47,488 nt of DNA from Owenia fusiformis (GCA_903813345.2 CAIIXF020000032.1:1-47488); one strand, 5' to 3'; shown: positions 19,791 through 31,200, numbered from the stretch's first letter. The notes: generated by a model not told the origin, from the letters alone. Made by a program: numbers and translations.

Positions 19791-20690
19791 TCAAAAAAAG
19801 ATGTACTTCCCTCTGTTATTAAAACTGGGAACATCTTTCCAAAGTGTGAAACGTAATCAAGTGTATATTGTAAATGCATCTTGTACTAAATATGGGTGGA
19901 GAAAGTGTTGTCAGGAAAATATATCTACCTCCAAAATTCCACATGCTTTACGGCACACGATACCATTGCAGCACTTATTCAAAGGTAAGTTCCTTTGACC
20001 TTGAAAATTTTACTTATTCAGATCTCAGTAGGTCTTTTGTGATTAAGCTGACCAAAAAGTACATCCAAAAAATCAATTTGAAAAATTAACTTTTCCTGGC
20101 AACTTGTAGATGATTTTCAAAAAGGAATTTGGTCAAATTGAAGCAAGTTGAAAATTAACTAATTTTTACTGTTTTTTTTTATGTCAAATATCTCAAAAAC
20201 AGTAAAAATTTGATGATGACATAAGATGAGCAGTTTGTAGAGAATGCTTAAATCTAGTAACGATGTAATTCATTGCAAGAAATGATCAAGTATAAGGACA
20301 AACTTAAAGAAACTTTTCAATCACAAAACCTGCCACTGACTTCATACATGAGAAAGTTCCCTGAAAATGACATTGAATTCATGGTAATTCCCTTTGTTTG
20401 TTTGTGAACTAGTCTTTTGTAGCTTATGTAGGGAGAGCTAATGACAAGCATTTAACACTTGAAGCAATTGATCAGTTTTAGGAACCCTATTCAAATTACA
20501 AAGGGAAAGAAACTATTAAATTTATGGTAGGCCTCTTCCCTTGTTTCTTGTGAACTTGTCTTTTGTAGCTTATGGAGGAAGAGCTTCTGAATTTTTGTGT
20601 ATTCTTTAATGGAGTCATGTTATTTTACCAGTTAGTATTCACCAGTTAGTACTGCACAGGAGGAGGCAATTTACAAGGACAGAAGAATTC

Positions 20691-20867
20691 AAGACTTTTG
20701 TCACTGTCGCGAAAACCTACAGATACAGCCTACTAACAAATGTCCCATATGATGGGAATTGCTTTTTCCATAGTGTAAACGCCCCGCCGCCCTATAAAGA
20801 TGGAGCAAAAGGATTAAGGAAAGCCATTATAGATTTCTGTAGATGTGGAGGAAATCTTAATTTTTGA
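20691..20867 (+). pseudogene. OTU-like cysteine protease exon (copy B)
   Basis: Same 59-codon sequence as copy A, including VPYDGNCFFHSV and the stop TGA at 20865-20867. The catalytic Cys loop is unchanged, which suggests recent duplication, not independent constraint. Confidence 0.6.
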
Positions 20868-21082
20868 TTTTAATTTTGTGAATTTGCCGATATGCAAACA
20901 TGTTGATTCATGCCTTCCCCTATTTTTTAGAAACTGTTTCGCATCTTAAGAAATTCATGATATTTGTTTTGTAAATAATTGTTTGTAAATAACTGCTTGT
21001 ATAATTATTTTTAAAAAAGCTCTTCTTCGAGAAGGAAATAAAGATAAACAAACAAAACTCTGACAAAAATCACTATTTTTAG

Positions 21083-21300
21083 ACCAATGTCAGACATCAG
21101 AGGCTTCACCTATCAAGTTCTGATAACATTGACCAGCAATATTGAGAAATCCACAGACTCTCCAATACTGATAATGGACCGGAGCACCAAAGAGCATCTA
21201 CAACAGATGATGTTGAAGGATTCTTTTCAATTACTAGAAGGATGCTTGGAGGAGCCTTTACCCTCAAGGACTTCAGGGGACAGTGGAGAAAGATTCCAAG
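21083..21300 (+). pseudogene. TTDDVEGFFSITR exon (copy B)
   Basis: Same length (218 bases) and same splice-like borders as in copy A: AG at 21081-21082 and gtacat at 21301. Carries the same in-frame TGA just before the conserved block. Confidence 0.4.
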
Positions 21301-21671
21301 GTACATGTAATATATAACATACTGTGGACCACAAATAAGGTTCCACTTTTGAGGTGTTCCACTTAGCAGGTTCTATTGTATATATATTGTATAAAATAAA
21401 GGTATAACAATAACAAAACAGACCTGTTTATTGAAATATTACCTCAACTCGCTGTGTCATTTAGATTATCAAAGCTCAGAATGGACGACCTCGCATAAGA
21501 ACCTCTATATTGTATTCTTTCCAATTTATTTAAGGTATACAATCCTAAACAAGACACTGTATTATGCACACATGTACAAATACCTGTGAAACATGGGTTT
21601 GCCTTTACTGTTAACAAATCTCAAGGTTGTCAATTTGCCTCGAAGTAGATTGCCAGTACATGAACTACCCT

Positions 21672-21726
21672 GGCCAGCTTGGTATAGCTGTGGAAAGGCC
21701 AGCTTGGTGTAGCTGTGGAAAGGCCA
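21672..21726 (+). repeat. 25-bp minisatellite, 2 units
   Basis: Units start at 21672 and 21697. The first has ggtatagc in place of ggtgtagc. Copy A has six units here. Confidence 0.95.
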
Positions 21727-22302
21727 ACATCTGTTCATGGACTGCAACTAAAGAACTTTGATGCTACAAAAATTGTGAAACAGGATAGCAAAACAACAGA
21801 ATTTTACAACAACATTTGCGAAAGCTGCATTGAACCTGATCATACCTGCTGTGTGGGTTCTTCCATCACCACCACAGATATCAATCACACTAATTTTATA
21901 CCACTGAATAATAATAACGAAGATGATTTTGAAGAGCCATACATGCCATTAGAACAACTTGCACCAGGAGTGCCTTCTGATCATGTCGATGTAGATGACT
22001 GGTGTAACATTATACATAACAGCCTCCATGAAAAAGAACTGGCTTTATTTGAGACTCGTTGCATCCAGAAAAGCATACCTAGATGTTTATTTGTTCAATT
22101 AATTTGTGTAAATATTGTTTCAGAAAAAATTCCAACAAAAATGCCCCCAACACTCAGGGATAGATTTTGTGCAGGAAATGCGAATTACAATAGAGAGGTG
22201 TCAACTATTCTAAAATCATGTGGGCAACTCACTAAACAACAGCTGCCGTGTGAAAAAAACACTAACTTTTGTACCTCCGACAGCAACATGTTTTTCCTGT
22301 AA
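21715..22302 (+). CDS. Copy B C-terminal ORF plus a new 3' exon, unknown
   Basis: This 195-codon frame is open across the part that is broken in copy A (LAPGVPSDHVDVDDWCNIIH and on to RCIQKSIPRC, with one local indel replacing LVASRKAYLDVYLS of copy C). After the repeat ends it continues through a pyrimidine tract and AG at 22122-22123 into KIPTKMPPTLRDRFCAGNAN, with VSTILKSCGQLTKQQLPCEK and several cysteines, then a stop. The segment 22099-22123 looks like an intron end, so the true exon probably begins at 22124. No known domain. Confidence 0.35.
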   Translation: MERPTSVHGLQLKNFDATKIVKQDSKTTEFYNNICESCIEPDHTCCVGSSITTTDINHTNFIPLNNNNEDDFEEPYMPLEQLAPGVPSDHVDVDDWCNIIHNSLHEKELALFETRCIQKSIPRCLFVQLICVNIVSEKIPTKMPPTLRDRFCAGNANYNREVSTILKSCGQLTKQQLPCEKNTNFCTSDSNMFFL

Positions 22303-22612
22303 TTCTAATTTATCATCGCACAACAAAAAAACTTGTAACAATGAATGGAATAATTGAAAGGCCTGTCCAAAGTTTGAGGCAAGGTGTTCAACATTTGGAA
22401 GTCACTCATGTTAGATGTTCCCAAGTTGACAGGCCTGGATTTTTTTAAGATGTTTGCTGATTAATAAATTTTGACAATGTCTGTGTGTGTTTAAATTTTT
22501 CACCTCCACATTTGTCTAAGTTGAGTTTAATTGCTCTTATTCACTTTGACAAAGATTACAAATTCCCACTCCCACGGTGACCTAAAACTTCATATATTTG
22601 GTTGCTTGCCAG
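22303..22612. other. Non-coding; short inverted repeat
   Basis: Contains ggcctgtc (22361) and its inverse gacaggcc (22429) 68 bases apart. Otherwise featureless, ending in an acceptor-like gcttgccag. Confidence 0.4.
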
Positions 22613-22795
22613 ATCTTCACTCTAGGTGAGGTCAGAGGCCGTAACTATCTGGGTAAGAGTTCAAAAAGTTCTGTCAGAAAGGGAGAATTGTCAGGTCCCA
22701 AGAAGAGAGCACTAGAGGCTGCTGTTGGGACACACTTTTCTAGCTTCGACAGAACAAGATTATACCTCCTCGCCACTATCTGTACCAGAAACTGA
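22613..22795 (+). CDS. Exon candidate rich in basic residues, unknown
   Basis: Opens after AG at 22611-22612 with IFTLGEVRGRNYLGKSSKSS and KGELSGPKKRALEAAVGTHF. It is more GC-rich than the surroundings. Not recognised; a different frame of the second half (KIIPPRHYLYQKLNKM) is also protein-like, so one shift may be present. Confidence 0.3.
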   Translation: MFTLGEVRGRNYLGKSSKSSVRKGELSGPKKRALEAAVGTHFSSFDRTRLYLLATICTRN

Positions 22796-23578
22796 ACAAG
22801 ATGACCCAAAAGTGTTGCCTAACTTTTCAAGACCCTTGTGAAGTCAAGGGCTGATAATAATAAATAACAGGCATGCCAGATTGAACTGCCAGAATATAGT
22901 TCAAAGATGATTTAGATGTCTTCATGTAATCACTTTATAAAACGTGCTCAATTTGAGTAAATTCTTCTCACATTTTGAATTAAATGAACAGCTAATTTTC
23001 AGGATAGGGAATGGGGGAGGATTATATTTCTAACAGAAGCGGAAAGTACTGCATATACAAAATAGGTTAAATAAATGTGCCTGGAATGGGCACAACACAT
23101 ACAACAATGTACTATACAGGTGATGATCTCGCGTGTTGAATTACGTTGGGTATAAAATAGTGTACCCTCTAAAGTCTGGGTGGGTGTCATACTATTTGGT
23201 AGTTTCTGATCTTGTTTAGTTGTTTTCTTCTGATTTTTTCTATAAAAATTGTGGCATTGTGTTTTAATTTCTGTCATATTTTCTATCATCTAGATATATT
23301 TGTCTCTATAATGGCAAACTTTTACCAATAAGTTTTATTCGAGGATGTAGAAATTTGTTTCTGAAAGGGTAACATTTGAAATAATACAATAAAAACCTCA
23401 AGGGAAATATGTTCATCATTTTTGTAATTACCTGCACAATGTTTAAATTCAATATCAAAACACTTTATATATTGTATTTTAAACAGAGAATCAAATCTAG
23501 CAGGCAAGCTTATCAAAGAATTGTATCAATTCTACAATATTTCTGGCTCATATCATTTAATTGTGTCTATTTTCTTAA
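22796..23578. other. Non-coding interval
   Basis: Short ORFs on both strands (22999-23289 minus, 23322-23516 minus) lack any pattern. Confidence 0.45.
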
Positions 23579-23792
23579 AATCCAAAAGCGTATTAATGAT
23601 CTCCCAGATAATGTTAACTCCAAATGCAATATTGCCACCCACTTCACTTCACTCCTTTTGAAATCATTCCATGGCAACTTCACAACTTATACCCATGAGA
23701 AATCAACAGAAACACAAAGGGATTTCTACCACTACCATGAGCCAACAATAGGCATAGACTTTTCAAGAAGATACAGATGGTACACATTATGA
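23579..23792 (+). CDS. Exon-like ORF, unknown
   Basis: Frame reads KIQKRINDLPDNVNSKCNIA and HEKSTETQRDFYHYHEPTIG. It is more protein-like than the surroundings but has no splice context and no known motif. Confidence 0.25.
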
Positions 23793-24009
23793 ACATGAAT
23801 GAATATGTTCCTTATTAGTTGTACACCATTAGTAAAACCAAGATGTCAGGAACACACCCCCTATACAAAATATGGTCATCCATAATAGAAGTTATAGGAC
23901 CTTTGGATAAATGGCCCTATGGTGTGAGAAGAAAATTTTGGAGTAAGTCTAAGTCATTGGGACAGGGTGATGGTAGCGGCCTTCGTTTATGTCATGGATT
24001 AAACCCGGA

Positions 24010-24172
24010 TATATTTCCTTGATTGGAATAAGTTGATCATAAAAGAAGAGAACAAAATTATTCACATGCAAAACCTATTGATGAAGTATTTTCCTGAGAA
24101 AAACTACAAACTATTATCATGGCATGTCCTGAATAACAGATATGAATATATTGATGTTACCCAGAAATTTAG
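24010..24172 (+). CDS. Exon with HMQNLLMKYFPEKNY motif, unknown repeated family
   Basis: Frame reads DWNKLIIKEENKIIHMQNLL, MKYFPEKNYKLLSWHVLNN and ends in KFR just before gtatgt. The helix resembles the twice-repeated KHFRDLLLKYFP block at 28781-29013, so all three derive from one protein family that I do not recognise. Confidence 0.4.
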
Positions 24173-24844
24173 GTATGTTTCTTCAGTAAATGTGTCTTGT
24201 GATTTTCTCTATATTAAGACATGTTATATTTCACTTGCTTGTTTTAATGGTGTCGGTTAATTATATTGATAAATAAAAATAGGAGGGGGAATCAAAAATT
24301 CTTTATTTAAAGTTTAGATAATGATAATTGGCAATTGAGCATACCATTAATTAATATTAGAAATTGTAATGATATTTTACTTTCAGGTAATGAAGATTAT
24401 GAACATAATTGGACTTGATGCTGGAAAATGACTTCAAGCTGATATATGGTGTGACGCTAATGGATATATCTTTATAAAACAATGAAACCCAATTTCTATT
24501 AACTGTAATCATAAATATGATTATTTAGAAAAAAATAAAATGTGGTATATCATCTTATTATTTCATAATGTTTTGTTAATTAATTGTAATGTATTGTTAC
24601 TACAAATAATTAGCTTCATAATATCAATTTTCTACCAATATGACTTTAAGTTACTTGGAGCATGGTTGCAGTTTGTACACTTTGATTTAGAAAACCAAAT
24701 TAATAGTTATATTCTTATTATTTCTATAACCAATATGATGATGTATATCAAAATATTTTTTGGCACTCCTATCCTTTGAATATAGTATTTTGGCGTTTTT
24801 TAGTACATTTGGCGGTTTTATATTCTTACACATTTGGTGGGAAC
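24173..24844. other. Non-coding interval
   Basis: Very AT-rich; an 80-codon ORF at 24540-24779 is low-complexity hydrophobic and probably chance. Confidence 0.45.
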
Positions 24845-25355
24845 ATGCCTCGTCAAAATGTGCCTGTTGGGAATTTTCGAAACAGAAAACAAAATGATGA
24901 AATAATATCGTTCAAAGATTTCGTAAATCCATGGAATCTATATGGGTTGTTCGGAAATATGGATGCAAATGATACCATCAAATTGTTGCAACACACGGAA
25001 GGTTGTAGCTGAGACCAGTAAAGCTCCTTCTGACGCCTCGGGTTCTTCTTACAGGGTTGCCATCAGTATAGACCAGAGGGCAGCCCCAGACCAGAGGGCA
25101 GCCCCAGACCTGAAGGATCCCCGGTAGAAGTCTGAGCTTGGTGAATGCCTCATTGCTCAAATTCAGACGATGATTGATACGATTGCAAATAACAATAACA
25201 AAGAAGCAGAAGGTCCCCCATCCCCAATACCTACTAAGCCAGTCCAACCCCCATCTACAGAACTTCCAAAGGCTGTTCAACCCTCACCTAAGACTGTTCA
25301 ACCCCCTGCAGAACATCCCCAGGATCTTAGGATGTTAGGACTGCCTCCTAAATGA
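24845..25355 (+). pseudogene. Proline-rich ORF with start codon, one shift and one stop
   Basis: Starts MPRQNVPVGNFRNRKQNDEI at 24845. The first frame ends at 25012, but a second frame picks up at about 24990 (AETSKAPSDASGSSYRVAIS), is interrupted by TAG at 25125-25127 and goes on to a Pro-rich C-terminus (PTKPVQPPSTELPKAVQPSP) ending at 25355. An 18-bp unit (gaccagagggcagcccca) is repeated at 25072-25107. It looks like a gag- or ORF1-like protein of a retroelement or a lineage-specific protein; no domain confirms either. Confidence 0.4.
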
Positions 25356-26191
25356 AAAAAATACTACACATAAAGTGGTGAAAAACAACAAACTAAAGTT
25401 GAAAGATCGCAACGTTCGCTACTTTTGTTTAATTCCGGAAATCTCCAAGGGAGATTCAAAAGTTACCTGGTTGATGCCATCTTGACCTCGTTCTTGAGTT
25501 ATTCCGCTTCAAGATTTTAAAGAACATGTAAATTGTCCAGCTTCGAACACAAATATATCAGCTTAGTGGTTCAATTGGTTTGTTAATTCATAATCGTAAA
25601 TACAATAAGCATATCTAGAAAATAAGCATATCTGGAAAATAAGTAGCTACTTTACAATTTCAAGTAAGGCTCAACCACATCAGTATTTAGTAGTTTAATA
25701 TTTCAAGCGCACATTTTTACTTATAAACTATTGGGTCTCTTTTTCCAGGGCCAGTGAATTGTGCACACTTTGTTGCTTAATTACTTGATTAAACTGCCAT
25801 TTATGTATCAAATATTATTACGATTCGTAAGTTTGGATTATTGCTTCCCTCCCAGGTGACAGTTTATACATTTTTCCCATTTCGTAACATTTTTTGGGCA
25901 ATATATATTTTGCGCATTATGAGGCCAGATCACGTGATAGGTACGTGTACAACACTTGTACATGCATGTCCTGGGTATAAATACAGCGCCCTAGACTGTC
26001 ATATCAGACACATAGCCAAACTTTTGAAGAGGAAGGAACTTCTGCATGGTGTCTCATCAACTTTTGAGGCAGAAAAACTTAGAATATAACTTATAATATA
26101 ACTCGCAGTGCATTCTGAGACTTTACCTAAAAAACAAACGAAGTGTTCGCCTTTAAAGCGGTCTGTATTACAAGTTAATAATTATGTACTG
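25356..26191. other. Non-coding interval
   Basis: No coding pattern in the ORF 25841-26089. A promoter-like gggtataaatacagcgccc lies at about 25975, but nothing recognisable follows it. Confidence 0.4.
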
Positions 26192-26294
26192 GATAAAGCA
26201 TAAGCATGAGATTTTATAAGAAATAATACACCGAAGGCCCAAGGCCTGAGGTTATTATTTCTTATCAAATCGAATTCGAATGCTTTATCTTACT
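26192..26294. repeat. About 100-nt imperfect hairpin
   Basis: Left arm (ggataaagcat ... ataagaaataata ... ggcc) and right arm (ggcc ... ttattatttcttat ... atgctttatcct-like) are roughly three-quarters complementary with a loop of a few bases around 26241. Could be a short MITE or an RNA hairpin. Confidence 0.6.
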
Positions 26295-26910
26295 TAAATC
26301 ACACACATTCTCATTACAGGTAAATGGTCTATTATATTACAGTTAAAAGGTCTTTAATCCGGAAAAAAGTGATTTCTTTTGTATTGACTATTCAAACTGT
26401 GAATTTTGCAAACTTCAACCAGGCTCACAATGACCCTGGCTCTTATTGGTTAAAATTTGTTGTTATTTAGCCAATTAATTGTAACAACAAAAAGAGTTGG
26501 TTGCATTGACCTAATGAGTGTGAGTTGATGTAAGTGACTGAGGTGGCTATAATTAGTCTAGCTTCAGTGCACTACAGGTGACTATCCAGTCCAGAACATT
26601 GAATTTGAATACAGCAGAATATTTGTAAGATAAGATCAATGATGTAGATAGCAACAAAAATTGATAAATTGTTTTATTCTAAAGAATGCACAGTAACAAG
26701 AGAAGGGTACATGTATTTTTGTATATTGTTTTTTAGGGACTGAAAACTATCAAAAACTGTCAATGGTCATTTATGTCTCACTTGTTTTTGATAGCTTGCC
26801 AAGTGTACATTCTTTAAATGAAGTTGAACATGTTTATGTGATGATCAATGAATAATACGAAGGCCATGAGTCAATTTCAAGATAATATAAAATGTACATT
26901 GTTTTTCCTT

Positions 26911-27305
26911 ATTAAAAGATGCAAATATGAGTACCATCATGGTACTAATTTGAGCATAATAAAACTTTCCCGATTAAAAAATGCAAATATGAGTACCAAT
27001 CTTGGTACCCATTTGGGCACAATAGAGCTTGCCTGATTCAAAGATGCGAATATGAGTACCATTCTTGGTACTCATTTGTTCAAAATAAAACTTTCCTGGT
27101 TAAAAGATACAAATATGAGTAGGATCATGGTACTCATTTGAGCAAAATAAAACTTTCCTGATTAAAAGATGCAAATATGAGTACCATCATGGTACTCATT
27201 TGGGTAAAACTAACCTTTCCTGATTAACAGATTGCATCCTTTTAATCAGGCAAGTTCTATGGTGTCCACTTGAGTACCATGATGGAACTCATATTTGCAT
27301 CAAAC
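26911..27305. repeat. 62-bp palindromic tandem array ending with an inverted unit
   Basis: Units begin at about 26911, 26973, 27036, 27099, 27161 and 27223 (period 62-63). Each contains gagtaccatcatggtactc, itself a near-perfect palindrome. From 27239 to 27305 the unit appears in the opposite orientation. Confidence 0.9.
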
Positions 27306-28140
27306 ACTAGGTATTCCTAATAAGAAAAAAAAGATTATATAATCATTGCCATTAGAAAGATGGGTCTAGTAAGGATATGTATACCTTGAAATTAACTTGA
27401 TAATTAAAATTTAATTTGTGTAACAATTTCAAAGGAAATGTCTTTTAACTTGATTTTGTGTAGTGTTGCTATGGAAACAGACATTGAGAATATGATGGCC
27501 AAATAACCATTTACCTGTATTCAAAATCATATGATTTTTTAGAAATAATATTCTAATGAATGAATGAATATTGTTTTTCACATTGTTTAATTAATAATTG
27601 CTCTTGTAATCGTTTTAGATAAATAGGTAGATAGAACATGTTACATTACTATGGAAACACATATAATTCAGAATTGCACCATTATACATATATTTTATGT
27701 TATAAATATGTTAATCAAATGTGCATACAGCTTTGTTTAATACTATGCCTTCGTAATAAAAATCATCTGGACTGATAATTCAGGTATGTTTTGTCAATAA
27801 GGTCCTACGGTCCTAATTATTTGAATTCTCTGCTAATATAAGGCAATAGAATTGGAAATATTCTTACTTTATTACAGCCCAGTGTTTGACAAAGTTTGCC
27901 CAAGCAAATATGCCCAATTATTTTTATGATTAATGACCACAAAAATTCCTTATAATTTATGGTCAATAGTGTATAACTGAATCAAATAAAATAATCTGAT
28001 TTTAAGTATAATATTCCATTCTCGTTCGCATTCTCCTTGATGCAAGCAGAATGTCTTGAACAAAAGAATATACTATTCTATGACATCATAATCAGCTCCA
28101 TTGCCATGGGCCAGTTGCTTTCAAATCAAATGAATGCAGT
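27306..28140. other. Non-coding interval
   Basis: AT-rich sequence; I see nothing. Confidence 0.5.
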
Positions 28141-28433
28141 GATGCAGAAGATGTCTGAAATGTGATTCTATACTTCACTAAATAGCATATTGTAAACAAC
28201 TTGGCCATGCATCCAAAAGAACAAAGTACGCCTAGAAGAGGAAAGGAGTGTTGCTTTAGAATGCATCATTAACATTTATGATAAATGTTGATGCGAGATG
28301 AAGCTTGAAATGTGATTCTATACTCCACTAGATATCGTATTGTAGACAACTTGCAACTGGACATGGGTCCAATAGCACAGAGTAGGCCTAGGAAAAGGAA
28401 AGGAGTTACTCTAGAATGCATCACTAATACATT
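28141..28433 (+). repeat. Diverged direct duplication, about 140 bp x 2
   Basis: 28141-28277 and 28291-28433 share gaaatgtgattctatac, ggaaaggag and agaatgcatca in the same order with about 75-80% identity by eye. Neither copy has a useful open frame. Confidence 0.75.
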
Positions 28434-28780
28434 CATGGTAGGCATTTCCTGTATCTCTTTAGAGACTCATTGGAAAAGTAAAAAGTCAAATGTGTGAATT
28501 AAAGAGCATCCATTAGAGTTACTGACAAAGGTATTTTTTGCTTTATGATATGAAGGATAGGTCGTTGAATGCTCAACAGCATTCGAACAAGGCAGTCATT
28601 AAGAATCACTAACCCAATTTGATATAAACTGAAAGTGAATTGGCCCAGTAGATTATAATATCAGATCATCCCTTAGATTTGTTAGGCTCTTAGATGTTTC
28701 TCTTTTCTGTTTGCGATACTGTAGTATTCCCTATATAACAAATAGAAAATACTATGATTTTTTAGTTGTAGCAAAATATT
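28434..28780. other. Non-coding; shares a 35-base block with the 1.1-kb unit
   Basis: aaatagaaaatactatga and ttttttagttgta (28740-28770) are nearly identical to 44022-44056 and its tandem equivalents. Otherwise nothing. Confidence 0.5.
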
Positions 28781-29013
28781 GTGGTAGATTTGTTTGAAAT
28801 AATAACCAAAGATTCTGTGAAAACAAAGCATTTTAGAGATCTGCTGTTGAAATATTTTCCTATAAAGAAATAAAAACTGTTAAGTTTAAGTGTTAAGGGA
28901 GCCGATCTCCACATTGTGGCAGAATTGTTTGATATAATAACCAAAGATTCAGTGAAAACAAAGCATTTTAGAGATCTGCTGTTGATATATTTTCCAAAAA
29001 GAAATACAAACTG
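28781..29013 (+). pseudogene. Duplicated exon fragment, IITKDSVKTKHFRDLL family
   Basis: Two blocks 135 bases apart (from 28781 and 28916) both encode LFxIITKDSVKTKHFRDLLL followed by KYFP or IYFP, then stop. Base identity is above 90% in the shared part. Related to the fragment at 24010-24172. The double occurrence is a local tandem duplication. Confidence 0.5.
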
Positions 29014-29362
29014 TACGTAAATAAGGTGTCATACAAGAGTTATAACATGTAACAGGATGTCCACTGATTGAGTATTGATGCCAAATGAAGTCCTGAAATA
29101 TTGAAAATGCTTAATAATGAGAATATGTATGTGTTACTACTCATTCATTCATGTTGATTTGTAGATAGAAGCTTTCCTCTCAAAATAGTACCTTAGTATA
29201 CATATGGTTTTTTCTTTTAGATACCAATATCTACATTTGTGATTTTTACAGAAAAAAGGCGTGGGAGGAGTTGGTAAAGAAGGCTGAAAATGTTCCAAAA
29301 AAGTGCTGATGGCACCATTTTGCTTTGTTGTGATGATTTTCATAGATAGTTGTGATGATCTT
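29014..29362. other. Non-coding interval
   Basis: I see nothing certain. The last 60 bases may belong to the RT fragment in another frame. Confidence 0.4.
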
Positions 29363-29575
29363 CAACGTTTCATTGACGATTGTTTCATAAATTGGCCGTT
29401 TTCCAACGAGGAGTTACAAACTTTCCTTGACGTATTGAACGGAATTGATTCTAACTTAAAATTCACAAAGAAAGAAAGTTTAACACAAATTCCTTTTCTG
29501 GACGTATTAGTTATAAAGGAAAACACGAAACTGATAACGGATATAGTAAGCATTTACTTACCAGTTATTTTCTAA
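29303..29575 (+). mobile_element. Penelope-like reverse transcriptase fragment
   Basis: The frame reads RFIDDCFINWPFSNEELQTF, LDVLNGIDSNLKFTKKES and QIPFLDVLVIKENTKLITDI before running out. F-I-D-D is the (Y/F)xDD catalytic motif, and the order xDD ... ELQxFLxxLN ... IKFT ... IPFLDV is typical of Penelope-like RT, as is the absence of a long spacer. Only motifs C to about E remain. The residues before F-I-D-D look corrupted. No GIY-YIG nuclease is found downstream. Confidence 0.7.
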
Positions 29576-29700
29576 CTTGTGATTTTTAATCAGGAATTTC
29601 TGATTATGTGATTTTATGCCCTTTGAAACAGTGTGCTGCAGCAATGCTTTCTTCCTACTTTTGTACATTTTCATTATTGGCCTTTCTCAGAGGGGAGGTA

Positions 29701-31200
29701 TGTAGCGACCCGGGTTGGCTTTTTCACTTTTGAAATTCCCAGTTAATTAGAACTTCCTGTTAGAGACCTTGTATGGGATTTCTGATGCCAACTTTCCCTC
29801 GGTTCGCTACTTTCCTTCCGCTCTGGAGCGCGACTTTGCCCGCTGCTTTGTGCCATGGTAAGCCTTTAACTCTATAATTTAAGGTTCCCTGTAAATCTGG
29901 TTTTTAATATTGGGGAATCATACTTATAGCCACTTTTATACTTTTTGCGGTGTAATTTTATGTAAGGGATGTCATAGCCTCGCTTTAGATACGCAGCCAT
30001 CTTCTCCTGACACGACACATTTTTGAAATATTATTCCTTCCACGACAACAGAAAGCGAATACTGCTGAGATAATCAAGATTTAAGATTCCTGGAGACGAA
30101 GGAAGTGACAATGAATGAAGACAGGTGACTCTGGGTATGTTTCCCCCATTAGTGGCGCTAAGAATTTGCCAGATTGAGTTTTGTCTGTTTTCGCCCGGAG
30201 AAACGTAATTTTGACCAGGGTCGCCATCTTGTATTAAGAGTGGGCGCCTTGGATTTTCAATCATTTTTCACCTTGATTTGGCAATTTCTGAAGCGCCAGG
30301 TATCATTTTCCCTGGTCTTTGGGAGCATATTTTTATATTCTTGGACTCAATTGATGCGCTGAGCTAATTACATTTCACATTCTGGAGGGTTGCAGTCTGA
30401 TTTATTTTTAGTGCAAATTGGGCTAAGATCCCTAATCTTTCTAAATCTGAGTCTATTTTTTTGGCTATTTAATTGAGCTTTGAGAGTTTCTGCCAGTTTT
30501 CATTCCAATTTTGTTGCTTAGCGCTCATTTGAGTTCAGGGATATTTCACTACCTCAGAGCATAGTATTATTACTGCTCACTGAGACTCAGGGTAATCTCA
30601 GAACAGTTGAGCGCCATTTAAGACAGAGATCTTATTTTTCTTAGTATTTTCTTAGAATCTCATAAAACTGATTGTAAAACTCTTGATCAAATTATTTTAG
30701 AACGAGATCTGAATTCAATACCATATAAGGTAGTTTTCTGAACACAGCATTATTACAGTATTATTAAAGATTAAAACACAATATTATATTCACTCGCATA
30801 ACCATTACATTTTGTGCCTTTGAAACTTTATTACTATTTGAACTGGTGCTAATATTTTCCTACATTTTTATACTGCTGATATTTTTATACAAATTTTGCA
30901 TTAAGTAACCAGGTGCTCCTGTTGCTCCATCAGGAGCTGGAATTTTGTGTTGTTCACTTTCCAGGGGCGGTTAACTGTTCTACCCATGGCGCCTTGATAT
31001 CGCCTTCGAAGGCTGGATTTTTGTACCTTTTTACCTTTCAGGCGCTCATATCTCAGCTTCGTATAATAGTGTAAATTTGTAGTCTTATAGTTCCATAATT
31101 TGTATTTTTCTACTAGTCAGGTTCATTATTGTCTCACAGTCAGTGAAAAGTAATTTTGATATACATGTAAGTACACTTTATTTATTTTTGTACACTACAA
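29701..31200 (+). mobile_element. Probable LTR (3' LTR after a polypurine tract)
   Basis: agaggggaggta, a polypurine-tract-like word, is followed directly by TGTAGCGACCCGGG, a typical LTR start. The following 1.0-1.5 kb is different in texture (more GC, T-rich) with no ORF. I could not fix the right end or find a second LTR, and the internal region upstream is missing (Penelope-like sequence lies there instead). End coordinate is approximate. Confidence 0.4.

Larger units (their letters stand above)
19951..22098 (+). repeat. Composite repeat family, copy B
   Basis: Matches copy A (2125-4379) throughout, with small indels: a 6-to-7-base microinsertion difference near 20200 and 20265, lack of about 25 bases after 21310, and only two minisatellite units. 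Left flank is unrelated upstream of 19949 except for the exon end AHDTIAALIQR. The right flank diverges from copies A and C after gatgtttatttgt at 22098. Confidence 0.88.

Noticed and set aside
25970-26096. TATA-like promoter (gggtataaatacagc) followed by an ORF
   Set aside because: The ORF has no recognisable features and no downstream exons; a single TATA-like word in AT-rich DNA is weak evidence.
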